Position numbers and translations under genes: made by a program. Positions 1-8,761 of a stretch of DNA of 33,148 nucleotides are shown here, in pieces. Source of the DNA: Bacillota bacterium (GTDB lineage Bacteria; Bacillota; Clostridia; Acetivibrionales; DSM-1351); the NCBI GenBank assembly GCA_023393115.1, contig JAEWMS010000051.1, positions 1 to 33,148 of the forward strand. The letters run 5' to 3'. The stretch's first letter is position 1. The number at the start of each line of letters is the position of its first letter. The notes beneath the pieces are model-generated. The model was given only the letters and a program-made list of their open reading frames with translations, had not been told where the DNA came from and did not search any database.

Positions 1-126
1 ACCCAATTTTTGTGAGGGCAACTAATGTTGCTCTATTTGTCATGCAGTTTTCAATGTACAAAAAAAACATATAAAGCTTTGAACGTTTTAATCCTTTTCT
101 ATTGACTTCATATAGTTAGTCTAAGC

Positions 127-211
127 CACTTTAGTGGCTTTGACACTTTAGTGGCTTTGACACTTTAGTGGCTTTGACACTTTAGTGGCTTTGACACTTT
201 AGTGGCTTTGA
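127..211. repeat. 17-bp tandem repeat, five perfect copies
   Basis: Five consecutive identical copies of CACTTTAGTGGCTTTGA start at 127, 144, 161, 178 and 195. Each unit contains the self-complementary core CACTTTAGTG. The first unit is completed by upstream bases into an 8-bp hairpin (AAGCCACT at 123-130, AGTGGCTT at 133-140). A second inverted repeat follows at 215-237 (GCTAT GGCTT / AAGCC, then ATAGC). Four unit junctions spell TTGACA, but no matching -10 sits at the right distance, so I do not read them as promoters. There are no spacers between units, so this is not a CRISPR array. Its role is unknown. Confidence 0.97.
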
Positions 212-240
212 AATGCTATGGCTTAAGCCGATATAGCGGC

Positions 241-605
241 AAAAAATCACAAAATAGTAATTAAAATATATATCCAAATCATTTTTCAACAATAGATTTA
301 CCCGAATATTTGCCTTAGGACCAAAAGTAATGTTAATATTTTTAACAGAATAGAAATTATAATACTAAAAAACCGAAAACAAATACTAGATTAAATTATG
401 AAATAGAGGGTATAACAAAATTAACAAAAATTTTTATGTTCGATACAGTAGACAATCTGCTTAAAATAAAATATCATATTAAATGTTTTAAGGCTTAAAT
501 AATTACAATTTAATCTTCAATTATTGCAATGGCGCTTATAGGAGATTTCAAATTATATATTACTTATCAACATCAACAGTTATATTGCTTTTGGAGGGCA
601 AATTT
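241..605. other. Gene-free AT-rich leader region upstream of pyk
   Basis: No convincing ORF is present on either strand in this stretch, which is probably the promoter and 5' leader region of pyk. Two weak sigma-A-like candidates are visible: a TATAAT at 358-363 without a good -35, and TTAACA (421-426) with 17 bp to TACAGT (444-449). I recognise no riboswitch or T-box motif here. Confidence 0.5.
421..449 (+). promoter_or_regulatory. Candidate sigma-A promoter for pyk
   Basis: TTAACA at 421-426 and TACAGT at 444-449 are separated by 17 bp. The -10 is a weak match. It lies about 155 bp upstream of the pyk start, which would leave a long leader. A TATAAT at 358-363 is an alternative. Confidence 0.3.
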
Positions 606-2348
606 ATGAGAAAAACAAAAATTATATGTACACTGGGACCTGCATCTGACGATGAGAATATCCTTAGAAACATGTTGCTTGGCGGTATGAATGTAGCCAG
701 AATGAATTTTTCCCATGGAACACATGAGCAGCATAAAAAAAGAGCCGACTTATTCAAGAAAGTACGAGACGAATTGAAACTTCCGATTCCTTTACTGCTT
801 GATACAAAGGGACCTGAAATCAGGACAGGTGACTTTAACGGAGGTCAGGTTACATTAAAAGAAAACAACCAATTTATTTTAGTTAATAAAGATATTGTTG
901 GTGATGAAAACTGCTGTACTATTACCTATAAGGATTTATACAGGGATGTAACAAAAGGCAGCAGAATCCTTATAAACGACGGTCTTGTCGAACTTGAAGT
1001 TATTGAGGTTAAAAATAAGGATATTTACTGTAATGTTAAAAACGGTGGTGTTGTAGGAGATCGAAAGGGAATAAATGTTCCAGGAGCTGATATCCGACTG
1101 CCTTCTTTAACAAGCCAGGACATTGCTGATATAAAATTCGGAATTGAGAATGATTTTGACATAATTGCGGCTTCCTTTGTAAGAAAGGCCTCCGATGTGG
1201 TTGAAATCAGAAAGGTTTTGGAAAAGAATGGTGGAAGTGATATACTGGTTATATCAAAAATTGAAAACAGAGAAGGGATCAGGAATTTTGATGAGATACT
1301 TAAGGTATCTGACGGAATAATGGTTGCCAGAGGAGATCTCGGTGTTGAAATCCCTGTTGAAGAAGTGCCTATTGTTCAAAAGAACATAATAGAGAAGTGC
1401 TACAGAAATGGAAAACCAGTTATAACCGCAACGCAAATGCTCGACTCCATGATACGAAATCCAAGACCAACCCGAGCCGAAGCTAGTGACGTTGCAAATG
1501 CCATATATGACGGGACAAGCGGTGTTATGCTTTCTGGAGAGACTGCAGCCGGTAAATATCCCTTGGAGACCATTGCAGTAATGGCCAAAATAGCTGAAAA
1601 AGCAGAAAGTTCAATGGACTACTGGAAAAGATTTACCACACAGCAGACTGAAATCAATACAAGTGTAACAAATGCTATCAGTCATGCTACCTGTACAACA
1701 GCTCTTGACCTGAAAGCAACAGCAATTATATCTGTTACCCAATCAGGTCACACTGCCAGAATGATTTCCAGATTCCGTCCTGCGTGTCCGATTATAGCTA
1801 CGACGGTAAATCCAAAGGTTCAGAGGCAGCTTAACCTTTCCTGGGGAGTTATACCCTACCTTGTTCCGGTTGCCAATACTACAGATGAGATGTTTGATAT
1901 GGGCATTGAAAAAGCTCTGGAATCGGGCTTGGTCAAAAATGGCGAATTGGCTGTAATAACTGCCGGAGTACCTGCTGGGATCAGTGGTACTACAAATACA
2001 TTAAAAGTTCATATAGTGGGTAAAGTATTAGTGCAGGGAGTCGGGATTGGAGAAGTCTCCGTTACAGGAGAATTGTGTGTAGCACAAACTGTAAAAGAAG
2101 CTCTTGATAATTTCTGTGATGGAAATATTCTGGTTACACCTTCCACAAATAATGAAATGCTCCCAATACTAAAAAGAGCCTCAGCAATTATTGTTGAGGA
2201 AGGTGGTCAGGCTTGTCATGCAGCAACTGTTGGTCTGGCTCTGGATATTCCTGTAATTGTGGGAGCCAATAATGCAACAAGAATACTAAAAACAGGATCT
2301 GTAGTTACAGTTGATGCTGAAAGAGGCCTTGTACTAAGGTGCGATTGA
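606..2348 (+). CDS. pyk: Pyruvate kinase with C-terminal PEP-utiliser domain
   Basis: This 580-residue enzyme converts phosphoenolpyruvate and ADP to pyruvate and ATP, the last step of glycolysis, in the cytosol. The N-terminal barrel shows NVARMNFSHG with Arg32, the catalytic Lys218 in ISKIENREGI, MVARGDLGVEIP, and the signature after TATQMLDSM. Residues about 480-580 form the extra phosphohistidine-type mobile domain found in Bacillus and many clostridial pyruvate kinases, with GGQACHAATVG and its His538. The length fits that long form. I chose ATG 606 because GGAGGG (593-598) lies 7 nt upstream; an in-frame TTG at 585 has no such site. It is followed 49 nt later by lon and may be read through. 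Identification is secure. Confidence 0.97.
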   Translation: MRKTKIICTLGPASDDENILRNMLLGGMNVARMNFSHGTHEQHKKRADLFKKVRDELKLPIPLLLDTKGPEIRTGDFNGGQVTLKENNQFILVNKDIVGDENCCTITYKDLYRDVTKGSRILINDGLVELEVIEVKNKDIYCNVKNGGVVGDRKGINVPGADIRLPSLTSQDIADIKFGIENDFDIIAASFVRKASDVVEIRKVLEKNGGSDILVISKIENREGIRNFDEILKVSDGIMVARGDLGVEIPVEEVPIVQKNIIEKCYRNGKPVITATQMLDSMIRNPRPTRAEASDVANAIYDGTSGVMLSGETAAGKYPLETIAVMAKIAEKAESSMDYWKRFTTQQTEINTSVTNAISHATCTTALDLKATAIISVTQSGHTARMISRFRPACPIIATTVNPKVQRQLNLSWGVIPYLVPVANTTDEMFDMGIEKALESGLVKNGELAVITAGVPAGISGTTNTLKVHIVGKVLVQGVGIGEVSVTGELCVAQTVKEALDNFCDGNILVTPSTNNEMLPILKRASAIIVEEGGQACHAATVGLALDIPVIVGANNATRILKTGSVVTVDAERGLVLRCD

Positions 2349-2397
2349 TTTTTTACAGGTATACTACTTAAGTTTATTATTTAATGAGAGGATAAAT

Positions 2398-4707
2398 ATG
2401 GTTAAAACATTACCACTATTACCTTTAAGAGGATTGACGGTATTTCCGTTTATGACCCTGTACTTTGACGTGGGAAGAGAAAAGTCCATAAAAGCTCTTG
2501 AAGAAGCCATGATAAACGATCAGTTAATTTTCCTGGTCGCTCAGAAGGATGCTTCTACCGACTCGCCGGCAGAAGAGGATATTTACAATATAGGCACAAT
2601 TTCAAAGGTTAAGCAGCTGCTTAAGCTTCAGGGTGATACCATCAGGGTGCTTGTAGAGGGTATCAGCAGGGCCGAAATAAAAAACATAATACAGAAGGAA
2701 CCTTTTTTCGTTGTCGAAGTGGTTGAAGGACATGTGGAGGAAGAGTTCGAACCCAATGAGGTTGAGGCACTAAAAAGGCGTTTGGTTTCAGTTTTTGAGG
2801 ACTATGTAAAACTAAGCGGAAAAGTATCTCCTGATACAGCTTTGTCTGTTGCTGAATTGGATAACATTAGTCAGGTATCTGATATTATTGCTAACAATAT
2901 CCCGCTAAAAGTGGAGCAAAAGCAGGAGATATTGTCTGAATTCCACCCGCTAAGAAGAATCGAACGACTGCTGGCAATTATAAGTCAGGAGACAGAAATA
3001 CTTGAGATCGAAAAAGACATAAACACAAAAGTCAGAAAACAGATTGATAAAGTTCAAAAGGAGTATTACCTTAGAGAACAGATGAAGGCTATTCAAACTG
3101 AACTGGGTGACAGGGACGGTGTAGCCGGAGAGGTTGAAGAGTATAAAGCAAAACTTGAAAAGGCCGGTTTGCCTGAGGAAGTTGAAAAGAAGGTTCTGAA
3201 AGAACTTGACAGATTACTAAAGATGCCATCTGGTTCAGCAGAAGGCAGCGTAATCAGGACATATGTCGATTGGATATTTGACCTTCCCTGGAACAAATCC
3301 ACCGTGGAAGATGTGGATCTTGCCAAAGCTGAAGATATTCTGGAACAGGATCATTATGGGCTTACAAAAGTCAAGGAACGTATTGTGGAATACCTGGCAG
3401 TTCATAAGCTTAAAAATGACCTTCGAGGACCGATACTATGTCTTGTAGGTCCGCCAGGTGTTGGAAAGACGTCGATAGCCAAATCGATAGCAAAGGCACT
3501 TAACCGTAACTATGTAAGAATTTCTCTTGGCGGTGTCAAGGACGAATCTGAAATAAGAGGACACAGACGCACCTACGTGGGCTCAATGCCCGGAAGAATA
3601 ATATCCGGTCTAAAGCAGGCCGGTTCAAATAATCCACTGATACTACTGGATGAAATAGATAAAATGAGCAGTGATTTCAGAGGTGACCCGGCTTCAGCCA
3701 TGCTGGAAGTGTTGGATGCCGAACAGAATTTTGCATTCAGGGATCATTATTTGGAATTACCCTTTAATCTATCAAATGCACTGTTCCTGACCACTGCAAA
3801 CAGTCTTGAAACCATTCCAAGGCCGTTGCTGGACAGAATGGAGGTAATAACACTTACAAGTTATACCGAAGAGGATAAAACCAATATTGCCATGAAGTAC
3901 CTGCTTCCGAAGCAAATTGCCCTCAATGGTCTGACTCGTAAAAATATAAAGATAGACGAGGAAACAATCCGCGATATTATTAATTACTACACAAGGGAAG
4001 CCGGTGTCAGAAACCTTGAAAGGGAGATAGGCTCGGTTTGTAGAAAGGTTGCAAAGACCATAGTGTCTGATAACAAGCGTGTAGTTACTGTTTCAAGGAA
4101 CAACCTTGAAAAGAATCTTGGAGTTAAGAAATACCGGTTTGATTTTGCAAATGAGAAGGATGAGGTTGGTATAGCTACAGGTCTGGCATGGACCCCGGTA
4201 GGCGGAGATACCTTATCCATAGAAGTGAATTTAATGAATGGCAAAGGAAAGCTTGAGCTGACAGGTCATCTGGGCGATGTTATGAAGGAATCTGCAAGAG
4301 CTGCAATGAGCTATATAAGATCCCAGTGCAAGGAACTGAAAATTGATGAAAGCTTCTACGAAAACAAAGATATTCATATTCATGTTCCCGAGGGAGCGAT
4401 ACCAAAAGATGGTCCATCTGCAGGTATTACTTTGGCAACAGCAATGGTTTCAGCACTCTCAGGTATACCTGTAAACCGGAAGGTAGCCATGACCGGAGAG
4501 ATCACACTGAGAGGAAGGGTACTTCCCATAGGCGGCTTAAAGGAAAAAGTGCTGGCAGCTCATAGAGCGGGCATAGAAACAATAATCCTGCCAATTGATA
4601 ATAAAAAGGATATTGACGAAATACCTGAGAATGTAAGAAACTCTCTAAAGTTTATCTGTGCATCGGATATGAAAACTGTCCTTAAAAATGCATTGGTAAA
4701 AGATTAG
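2398..4707 (+). CDS. lon: ATP-dependent protease La (LonA)
   Basis: This 769-residue protein is a soluble, hexameric ATP-dependent serine protease that degrades misfolded and regulatory proteins. The N-terminal substrate-binding domain (about 1-200, starting near LPLLPLRGLTVFP) is followed by a helical region. The AAA+ module has Walker A GPPGVGKT at about 351-358 and Walker B ILLDEIDKM. The C-terminal protease domain contains Ser674 in PKDGPSAG and Lys717 in GGLKEK; their 43-residue spacing matches the E. coli Ser679-Lys722 dyad. The length is typical of LonA. The start is supported by GAGAGG about 6 nt upstream. It lies 49 nt after pyk, and a strong terminator follows at 4762. Nothing is missing. 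Confidence 0.98.
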   Translation: MVKTLPLLPLRGLTVFPFMTLYFDVGREKSIKALEEAMINDQLIFLVAQKDASTDSPAEEDIYNIGTISKVKQLLKLQGDTIRVLVEGISRAEIKNIIQKEPFFVVEVVEGHVEEEFEPNEVEALKRRLVSVFEDYVKLSGKVSPDTALSVAELDNISQVSDIIANNIPLKVEQKQEILSEFHPLRRIERLLAIISQETEILEIEKDINTKVRKQIDKVQKEYYLREQMKAIQTELGDRDGVAGEVEEYKAKLEKAGLPEEVEKKVLKELDRLLKMPSGSAEGSVIRTYVDWIFDLPWNKSTVEDVDLAKAEDILEQDHYGLTKVKERIVEYLAVHKLKNDLRGPILCLVGPPGVGKTSIAKSIAKALNRNYVRISLGGVKDESEIRGHRRTYVGSMPGRIISGLKQAGSNNPLILLDEIDKMSSDFRGDPASAMLEVLDAEQNFAFRDHYLELPFNLSNALFLTTANSLETIPRPLLDRMEVITLTSYTEEDKTNIAMKYLLPKQIALNGLTRKNIKIDEETIRDIINYYTREAGVRNLEREIGSVCRKVAKTIVSDNKRVVTVSRNNLEKNLGVKKYRFDFANEKDEVGIATGLAWTPVGGDTLSIEVNLMNGKGKLELTGHLGDVMKESARAAMSYIRSQCKELKIDESFYENKDIHIHVPEGAIPKDGPSAGITLATAMVSALSGIPVNRKVAMTGEITLRGRVLPIGGLKEKVLAAHRAGIETIILPIDNKKDIDEIPENVRNSLKFICASDMKTVLKNALVKD

Positions 4708-4761
4708 TTAATAAAGAATTTACTGGTTATGGGCTGTCTACAACACCATATTGTTAATCAC

Positions 4762-4790
4762 AAAAAAAGTGCGTTTACCGCACTTTTTTT
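4762..4790 (+). terminator. Rho-independent terminator after lon
   Basis: The arm AAAAAAAGTGCG (4762-4773), loop TTTAC and arm CGCACTTTTTTT (4779-4790) form a 12-bp stem ending in a T run. The A-rich left arm means it could act in both directions. It ends the pyk-lon unit. Confidence 0.92.
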
Positions 4791-4967
4791 CTTACTGCAA
4801 GGAGAAACAGAACCATTGGAGTAAACTTATCAGCTCTAAAAAATAACCACATAAATCCAAGAAAAAAAGCAGGAATTTTGTTATTTTATATCGAATATAC
4901 ACTATTAGTCCAAAACTGGATTGAATGCTCACATATGATATTAAGACATAATAATCTGGAGGGGTTT

Positions 4968-6230
4968 ATGACCTACTATGGGATTTCAGTTATTGCTACA
5001 ATTTTGGTAACCTCTGTGATTGCCTTTTATCTGCTGTATAAGGCAAAAGAACTAAATCTTGGTATATTGCTTTCTATAACTTCAGGTTCCATAGTTTTAG
5101 GTTTTTCATTTAGTCCGGCTTTTAAGTTTATAATGGAGCTACTTAGTGACAGCGCCAATTTCGATAAAAAAGTCGCCCTAATATTATCTCTGATTGTAGA
5201 ATTACTTATTTTCTTGTTTTTTATCTGCATTTTGTCTTTGGTGATATCTATAGTAATACCCAGAAAGTTCTCCACAATAGATTGCGGAATTTATGTTGAT
5301 AAGTTTTTTGGAAGTATAAAAAATACTACATTAAACACATTCAAAAAAACGTCTGTTATACCTGAGAAATCAATAACATTATTGAGAGAAAATGTAAAAA
5401 ATACATATAATCTAAAAAATAAGTTGAAAAAACCAGTTGACACTAATCAAATAATTGATACAATGGGATTAGAAAAAAATGAGAATGGAGTAGCTACGCA
5501 AGATACTTCTGACTCATTTACTAACCTAATTGCGTTTATTGAACCAAATGGACAGGAAGTATCTGATAAGACAGAGGCTATTCACACATCAGAGGAGATT
5601 CAAGCAGCAGATACAGTGGCAGCTGCTGTCGAAACTGATGTTGTCGATATTTTTAATGTGTCTGTAGATAATGAACATAGTCCTGTTGAGTTTGAAGGAT
5701 CTGAAACTGAAAGTGAAGAGCTTTCAGATGAACCTGAGGCCGATGTTGAAAGCCTTACAGTGGAATTTGAACCTCATAATGAAGAGAAATCAGTTGAACA
5801 TGGCTCTTATGGAGAGGTTGATATAATTGAATCTCAAACTGCTGAGATATTTGATATAGCTGATGAAAAGAAACCTGATGCCGATGTTATACCTGAAGTT
5901 CACATGGAAAATGATAAAATTGAAGATACTAATGGTATGACCGAGGATAATATCAACAACACTGAGAATAATGCTCAGTCACTTGTTGCTAAGGCCTTTG
6001 AATCTAAAGATAAGGGTAGAAGAGCCGAGGCAGTGGAATACTATATGAAAGCACTACAGCATGATCCTGATAGAGAAATGCTATTCTGGATAGTGCTGGA
6101 TGTATGTACACTGTATAAACAATTGGGTCTTGCACCTTTGGCTCAAAGTATACTTGAAGGAATTGTCGAGAAATATGAGGCAGTGATTAAGCCTGAAATA
6201 AAAGAGGAAATTATTAAAAACCTAAAATAA
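4968..6230 (+). CDS. Uncharacterised membrane protein with acidic linker and TPR-like tail
   Basis: I do not recognise a named family for this 420-residue protein. Three hydrophobic segments occupy roughly residues 5-27, 33-60 and 70-100. A basic stretch follows, then a long, strongly acidic, low-complexity region (about 190-345, rich in Glu and Asp) that is probably disordered. The C-terminal ~70 residues look like a tetratricopeptide pair (AEAVEYYMKALQHDP and LGLAPLAQSILEGIVEKYEA), so the tail may bind a partner in the cytoplasm. ATG 4968 is preceded by GGAGGGG with good spacing; an in-frame TTG 90 nt upstream lacks a ribosome site. It is followed 48 nt later by a PRC-barrel gene, with which it probably forms a two-gene operon. 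The function is unknown. Confidence 0.85.
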   Translation: MTYYGISVIATILVTSVIAFYLLYKAKELNLGILLSITSGSIVLGFSFSPAFKFIMELLSDSANFDKKVALILSLIVELLIFLFFICILSLVISIVIPRKFSTIDCGIYVDKFFGSIKNTTLNTFKKTSVIPEKSITLLRENVKNTYNLKNKLKKPVDTNQIIDTMGLEKNENGVATQDTSDSFTNLIAFIEPNGQEVSDKTEAIHTSEEIQAADTVAAAVETDVVDIFNVSVDNEHSPVEFEGSETESEELSDEPEADVESLTVEFEPHNEEKSVEHGSYGEVDIIESQTAEIFDIADEKKPDADVIPEVHMENDKIEDTNGMTEDNINNTENNAQSLVAKAFESKDKGRRAEAVEYYMKALQHDPDREMLFWIVLDVCTLYKQLGLAPLAQSILEGIVEKYEAVIKPEIKEEIIKNLK

Positions 6231-6278
6231 ATTTACTTTGCAGTATAGATTTTTTGGAATTTGAGGGGGTACTTTTTA

Positions 6279-7070
6279 ATGAAAAAGACGAAGGAAATAG
6301 TGGGCTTACCTATAATCAGCATATCAGACGGTATTGAGGTTGGCAAAGTTAAAACTGTTATAATCAATGCTGAAAAAGGTGCTATTGATTATGTGGTGGT
6401 TGATAGCGGTATTCAGATATTAAGTGCTAAAGTTATTCCTACAGAGTATGTACTTGGTATTGGTGAGTATGCTTTGACAATCGAGAATGAAGATGCCATA
6501 AATGACATAAGTAAAATACCGGCTGCTATTGATCTTCTTCAAAAAAATATCCAGGTTAAGGGTACAAAAGTACTTACCAAAAAGGGTCGCTTAATAGGTG
6601 AAATCGGTGACATATATATAGATGAAGAAGATAACTGCACAATTATCGGACTTGAGTATATAGCCGATATTACTCAAAAGAGTATCAGAATAATACCAAG
6701 AGATAGCATTATTACATTTGGTAAGAATCTTGTAGTTGTTAAGGAAGATGTAGAATCCAGTCTATTGGACAGAGCATCCGAACTTGCGACAGAAGATACT
6801 TCTGATTCAGAAAAAAAAAATTCTGAATCAACAAGTTTAAGTGATATTGCAGATGGTATTCCTTCAGAAGATGATGTTCAACCCGGAGCTGTTTCTGACA
6901 TGATGGAAATGAAGCACCGTGAGTATTTAAACGGAAAAGTTTCCACTAAAACAATATATGACAACGATGGAAACACACTGATTGAAGAAAATACAGTTAT
7001 TGATGACGTTGTCTTTGACATCGCAAAATCCAATGGCAAAGTAATTGAACTAGTTATGAATAATAGATAA
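6279..7070 (+). CDS. PRC-barrel domain protein
   Basis: This 263-residue protein has two PRC-barrel-like units. The first covers about residues 5-75 (KEIVGLPIISISDGIEVGKV, cut to 20 residues). The second covers about 90-165, beginning near VLTKKGRLIGEIGDIYID. PRC-barrels are small beta-barrels found in RimM, the photosynthetic reaction centre H subunit and sporulation-linked YlmC/YmxH-type proteins, where they mostly mediate binding. An acidic Ser-rich linker (about 175-215) leads to a C-terminal segment of unknown fold. There is no signal peptide or membrane helix. ATG 6279 has GAGGGGG about 9 nt upstream. It is probably co-transcribed with the upstream TPR-like membrane protein, and a terminator follows. 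The domain call is good; the cellular role is unknown. Confidence 0.85.
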   Translation: MKKTKEIVGLPIISISDGIEVGKVKTVIINAEKGAIDYVVVDSGIQILSAKVIPTEYVLGIGEYALTIENEDAINDISKIPAAIDLLQKNIQVKGTKVLTKKGRLIGEIGDIYIDEEDNCTIIGLEYIADITQKSIRIIPRDSIITFGKNLVVVKEDVESSLLDRASELATEDTSDSEKKNSESTSLSDIADGIPSEDDVQPGAVSDMMEMKHREYLNGKVSTKTIYDNDGNTLIEENTVIDDVVFDIAKSNGKVIELVMNNR

Positions 7071-7077
7071 AATAAAC

Positions 7078-7107
7078 AAGGGCTCTCTCATATACGAGAA
7101 AGCCCTT
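7078..7107. terminator. Bidirectional terminator between PRC-barrel gene and mecA
   Basis: AAGGGCT (7078-7084) pairs with the complementary arm ending AAGCCCTT (7100-7107), with CTC and GAG pairing inside. A/T-rich tracts lie on both sides. It sits between the convergent PRC-barrel gene and mecA, so it can serve both strands. Confidence 0.75.
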
Positions 7108-7158
7108 AAATATTTATTATGAATTTTTGCTTCAAAATACTAAGTAAAAGTAAATCTA

Positions 7159-7776
7159 TTAAAAGTAAGTATTTAAAGTCTCAATTGCGTTATCCTGTAT
7201 GATCCTCTCTCCATACTCATTCAGGTAGCCTTCGAAAAAGCCTGGATTTCCAACAGAAACCGAGTATTCACACATAGTAATTTCTAGTGACTTCGAGTTC
7301 ACAGAACTTCCGCTAAGCAGCAGGTAATAACTGTCTCGACATCTAAACAAGGTGCTTTCGCCATGATAAACCGGAGAGATGCGTCTTGAGAGATTACATA
7401 CATCTTCAAGACTGTTGAAACAATATATTTTTATGGTTGAGCAAACCTTACTCTTCTTTTTCTTTTGCTTTAATTCGGAATTTTTATATTTACTCTTTAT
7501 ATACTTTTGGATTGACTCAAATTCTCCATCAGCATCAACTTTAGTTATAGTAACTACAAAACCATCTTCGTTTTCCGGCGAGGCTTCAAATATCAATTGG
7601 GATTCACCGGAGGCAAAGCCATACTCTTCCTCGGCCTTTTCCATCATATCCCAAAATAGTTCCTGAGCAGCAGGCGAATTATAATTTAAAGAGCCTAGAT
7701 CAATATTTCTTTCTTCAAGATCATTCATTGTAATTGTGACTCTCAAAACATTATCATTAATTTTTTCTATTCTCAT
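7159..7776 (-). CDS. mecA: MecA-type adaptor protein
   Basis: MecA adaptors bind target proteins through an N-terminal domain and dock them on ClpC through a C-terminal domain for degradation. This 205-residue protein opens with MRIEKINDNVLRVTI and carries the MecA signature NSPAAQELFWDMMEKAEEEY at about residues 29-48. A charged Lys-rich linker (about 93-110) leads to the C-terminal domain (about 112-205) with the expected SLEDVCNLSRRI and GESTLFRCRDSYYLLL segments. The length is slightly below the ~218 residues of B. subtilis MecA. The ribosome site GGAGAG with GGTGAT lies just upstream of ATG 7776. It is encoded alone, convergent to the PRC-barrel gene. In a clostridium its targets need not be competence factors. 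Confidence 0.93.
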   Translation of the reverse strand: MRIEKINDNVLRVTITMNDLEERNIDLGSLNYNSPAAQELFWDMMEKAEEEYGFASGESQLIFEASPENEDGFVVTITKVDADGEFESIQKYIKSKYKNSELKQKKKKSKVCSTIKIYCFNSLEDVCNLSRRISPVYHGESTLFRCRDSYYLLLSGSSVNSKSLEITMCEYSVSVGNPGFFEGYLNEYGERIIQDNAIETLNTYF

Positions 7777-7824
7777 ATAATCACCAACTCTCCATTAACT
7801 CTTCAAACCATATAGTTTTACTAT

Positions 7825-7853
7825 ATTATACTTCTAAAAACATAAATTGAGAA
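7825..7853 (-). promoter_or_regulatory. Candidate sigma-A promoter for mecA
   Basis: On the minus strand TTCTCA (7853-7848) is followed after 17 bp by a perfect TATAAT (7830-7825). An inverted repeat ATATAGT-TTT-ACTATAT (7810-7826) overlaps the expected start of transcription and could be an operator. mecA starts about 50 bp downstream. Confidence 0.55.
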
Positions 7854-8002
7854 GTGATATTTATTAATATTATTCATAATAAATTATGTAATATTTAGGA
7901 TATTGGCCATATTTATCTTTCTTATTGTTTAATATTCCTGTACTAATAAATATAGGTATTTTACAAACAATAATGTATATATTTTTTTAACTTGCTTTTT
8001 AT

Positions 8003-8031
8003 TTGAAAAATTAGCTATAAAAATATATAAT
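8003..8031 (+). promoter_or_regulatory. Sigma-A promoter for the maf-radC-mre cluster
   Basis: TTGAAA (8003-8008), a 17-bp spacer and TATAAT (8026-8031) make a near-consensus promoter 60 bp upstream of maf. It is the first clear promoter of the shape/division cluster. Confidence 0.8.
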
Positions 8032-8090
8032 AATTATGGTTGCATTTGTCGCTTGGTGCAAATATATAAACGAATTAGATTGGTGATGAC

Positions 8091-8687
8091 ATGGAAAGAA
8101 TTATACTAGCATCAGCGTCTCCTAGAAGGCAGCAGTTAATGACGCAGATGGGACTCACTTTTACAGTTTCTCCTTCAAATGTAGACGAAATCATGGATCA
8201 TAATTTAGAATCCCATGAAGTGGCAGTCTCTTTAGCAAGACAGAAATGTACCGACATTGCTACACAGACCAAACACGACTGTTTTGTAATTGGAGCAGAT
8301 ACTATTGTTGTAAAGGATAAGAAGCTTTTAGGCAAACCGACCAGTGAGCAAGATGCCTTGGAAATGCTCAAAAATCTAAATGGCCAATGGCATGAGGTAG
8401 TTACCGGGGTATGCCTATGCAGAACCAGTGATATGAAAATTCTAAGCGGTTTTGAAATCACCAAAGTAAAAATTGCTGAAAAATCTGAAGAGTTTCTAAA
8501 AGCGTATATTTCTACAAAGGAACCCTTTGATAAAGCTGGAGCATACGGTATTCAAGGATATGGATCACTGTTGGTGGAAAAAATAGATGGAGACTATTTC
8601 AATGTAATGGGTTTGCCGATATACAGGTTGTCCTGTATGCTTGAGGAACTGGGGTATAGTATTAATTTGACAAATATAGGCATATAG
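8091..8687 (+). CDS. maf: Maf nucleotide pyrophosphatase
   Basis: Maf proteins hydrolyse non-canonical or pyrimidine nucleoside triphosphates (dTTP/UTP type) to monophosphates in the cytosol. This 198-residue protein has the phosphate-binding SASPRRQQL at residues 8-16, the IGADTIV motif with Asp70 as likely catalytic base, LGKPTSEQDALEML, and the late GAYGIQGYG segment. The length is typical. ATG 8091 is preceded by a modest GGTGATG site. It opens the maf-radC-mreBCD block, the same order as in Bacillus. Exact nucleotide preference cannot be fixed from sequence. Confidence 0.95.
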   Translation: MERIILASASPRRQQLMTQMGLTFTVSPSNVDEIMDHNLESHEVAVSLARQKCTDIATQTKHDCFVIGADTIVVKDKKLLGKPTSEQDALEMLKNLNGQWHEVVTGVCLCRTSDMKILSGFEITKVKIAEKSEEFLKAYISTKEPFDKAGAYGIQGYGSLLVEKIDGDYFNVMGLPIYRLSCMLEELGYSINLTNIGI

Positions 8688-8761
8688 CAGCCTAGCAGTG
8701 TGTAGTTAACAATATTAGTAGTTATGAAGTATATCAGTTTTACAGCAGGTAGAGGTATGTA

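Larger units (their letters stand above)
7777..8090. other. Divergent intergenic region between mecA and maf
   Basis: This 314-bp very AT-rich region holds the mecA promoter near its left end and the maf promoter near its right end. The middle (about 7860-8000) contains only short AT palindromes, and I see no gene in it. Confidence 0.6.

Noticed and set aside
3..74. Tail of an upstream gene at the left edge
   Set aside because: An open frame of 23 codons exists at the edge but its sequence resembles no known protein end and could be chance.
127..211. CRISPR-like array
   Set aside because: Units are 17 bp, directly abutting, with no spacers and no cas genes nearby.
127..211. Tandem TTGACA promoters in the repeat junctions
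   Set aside because: No -10 element lies 16-18 bp downstream of any of them except within the repeat itself (no TATAAT-like sequence).
585..605. Upstream TTG start for pyruvate kinase
   Set aside because: It includes the ribosome site itself; ATG 606 is correctly spaced and matches the family N terminus.
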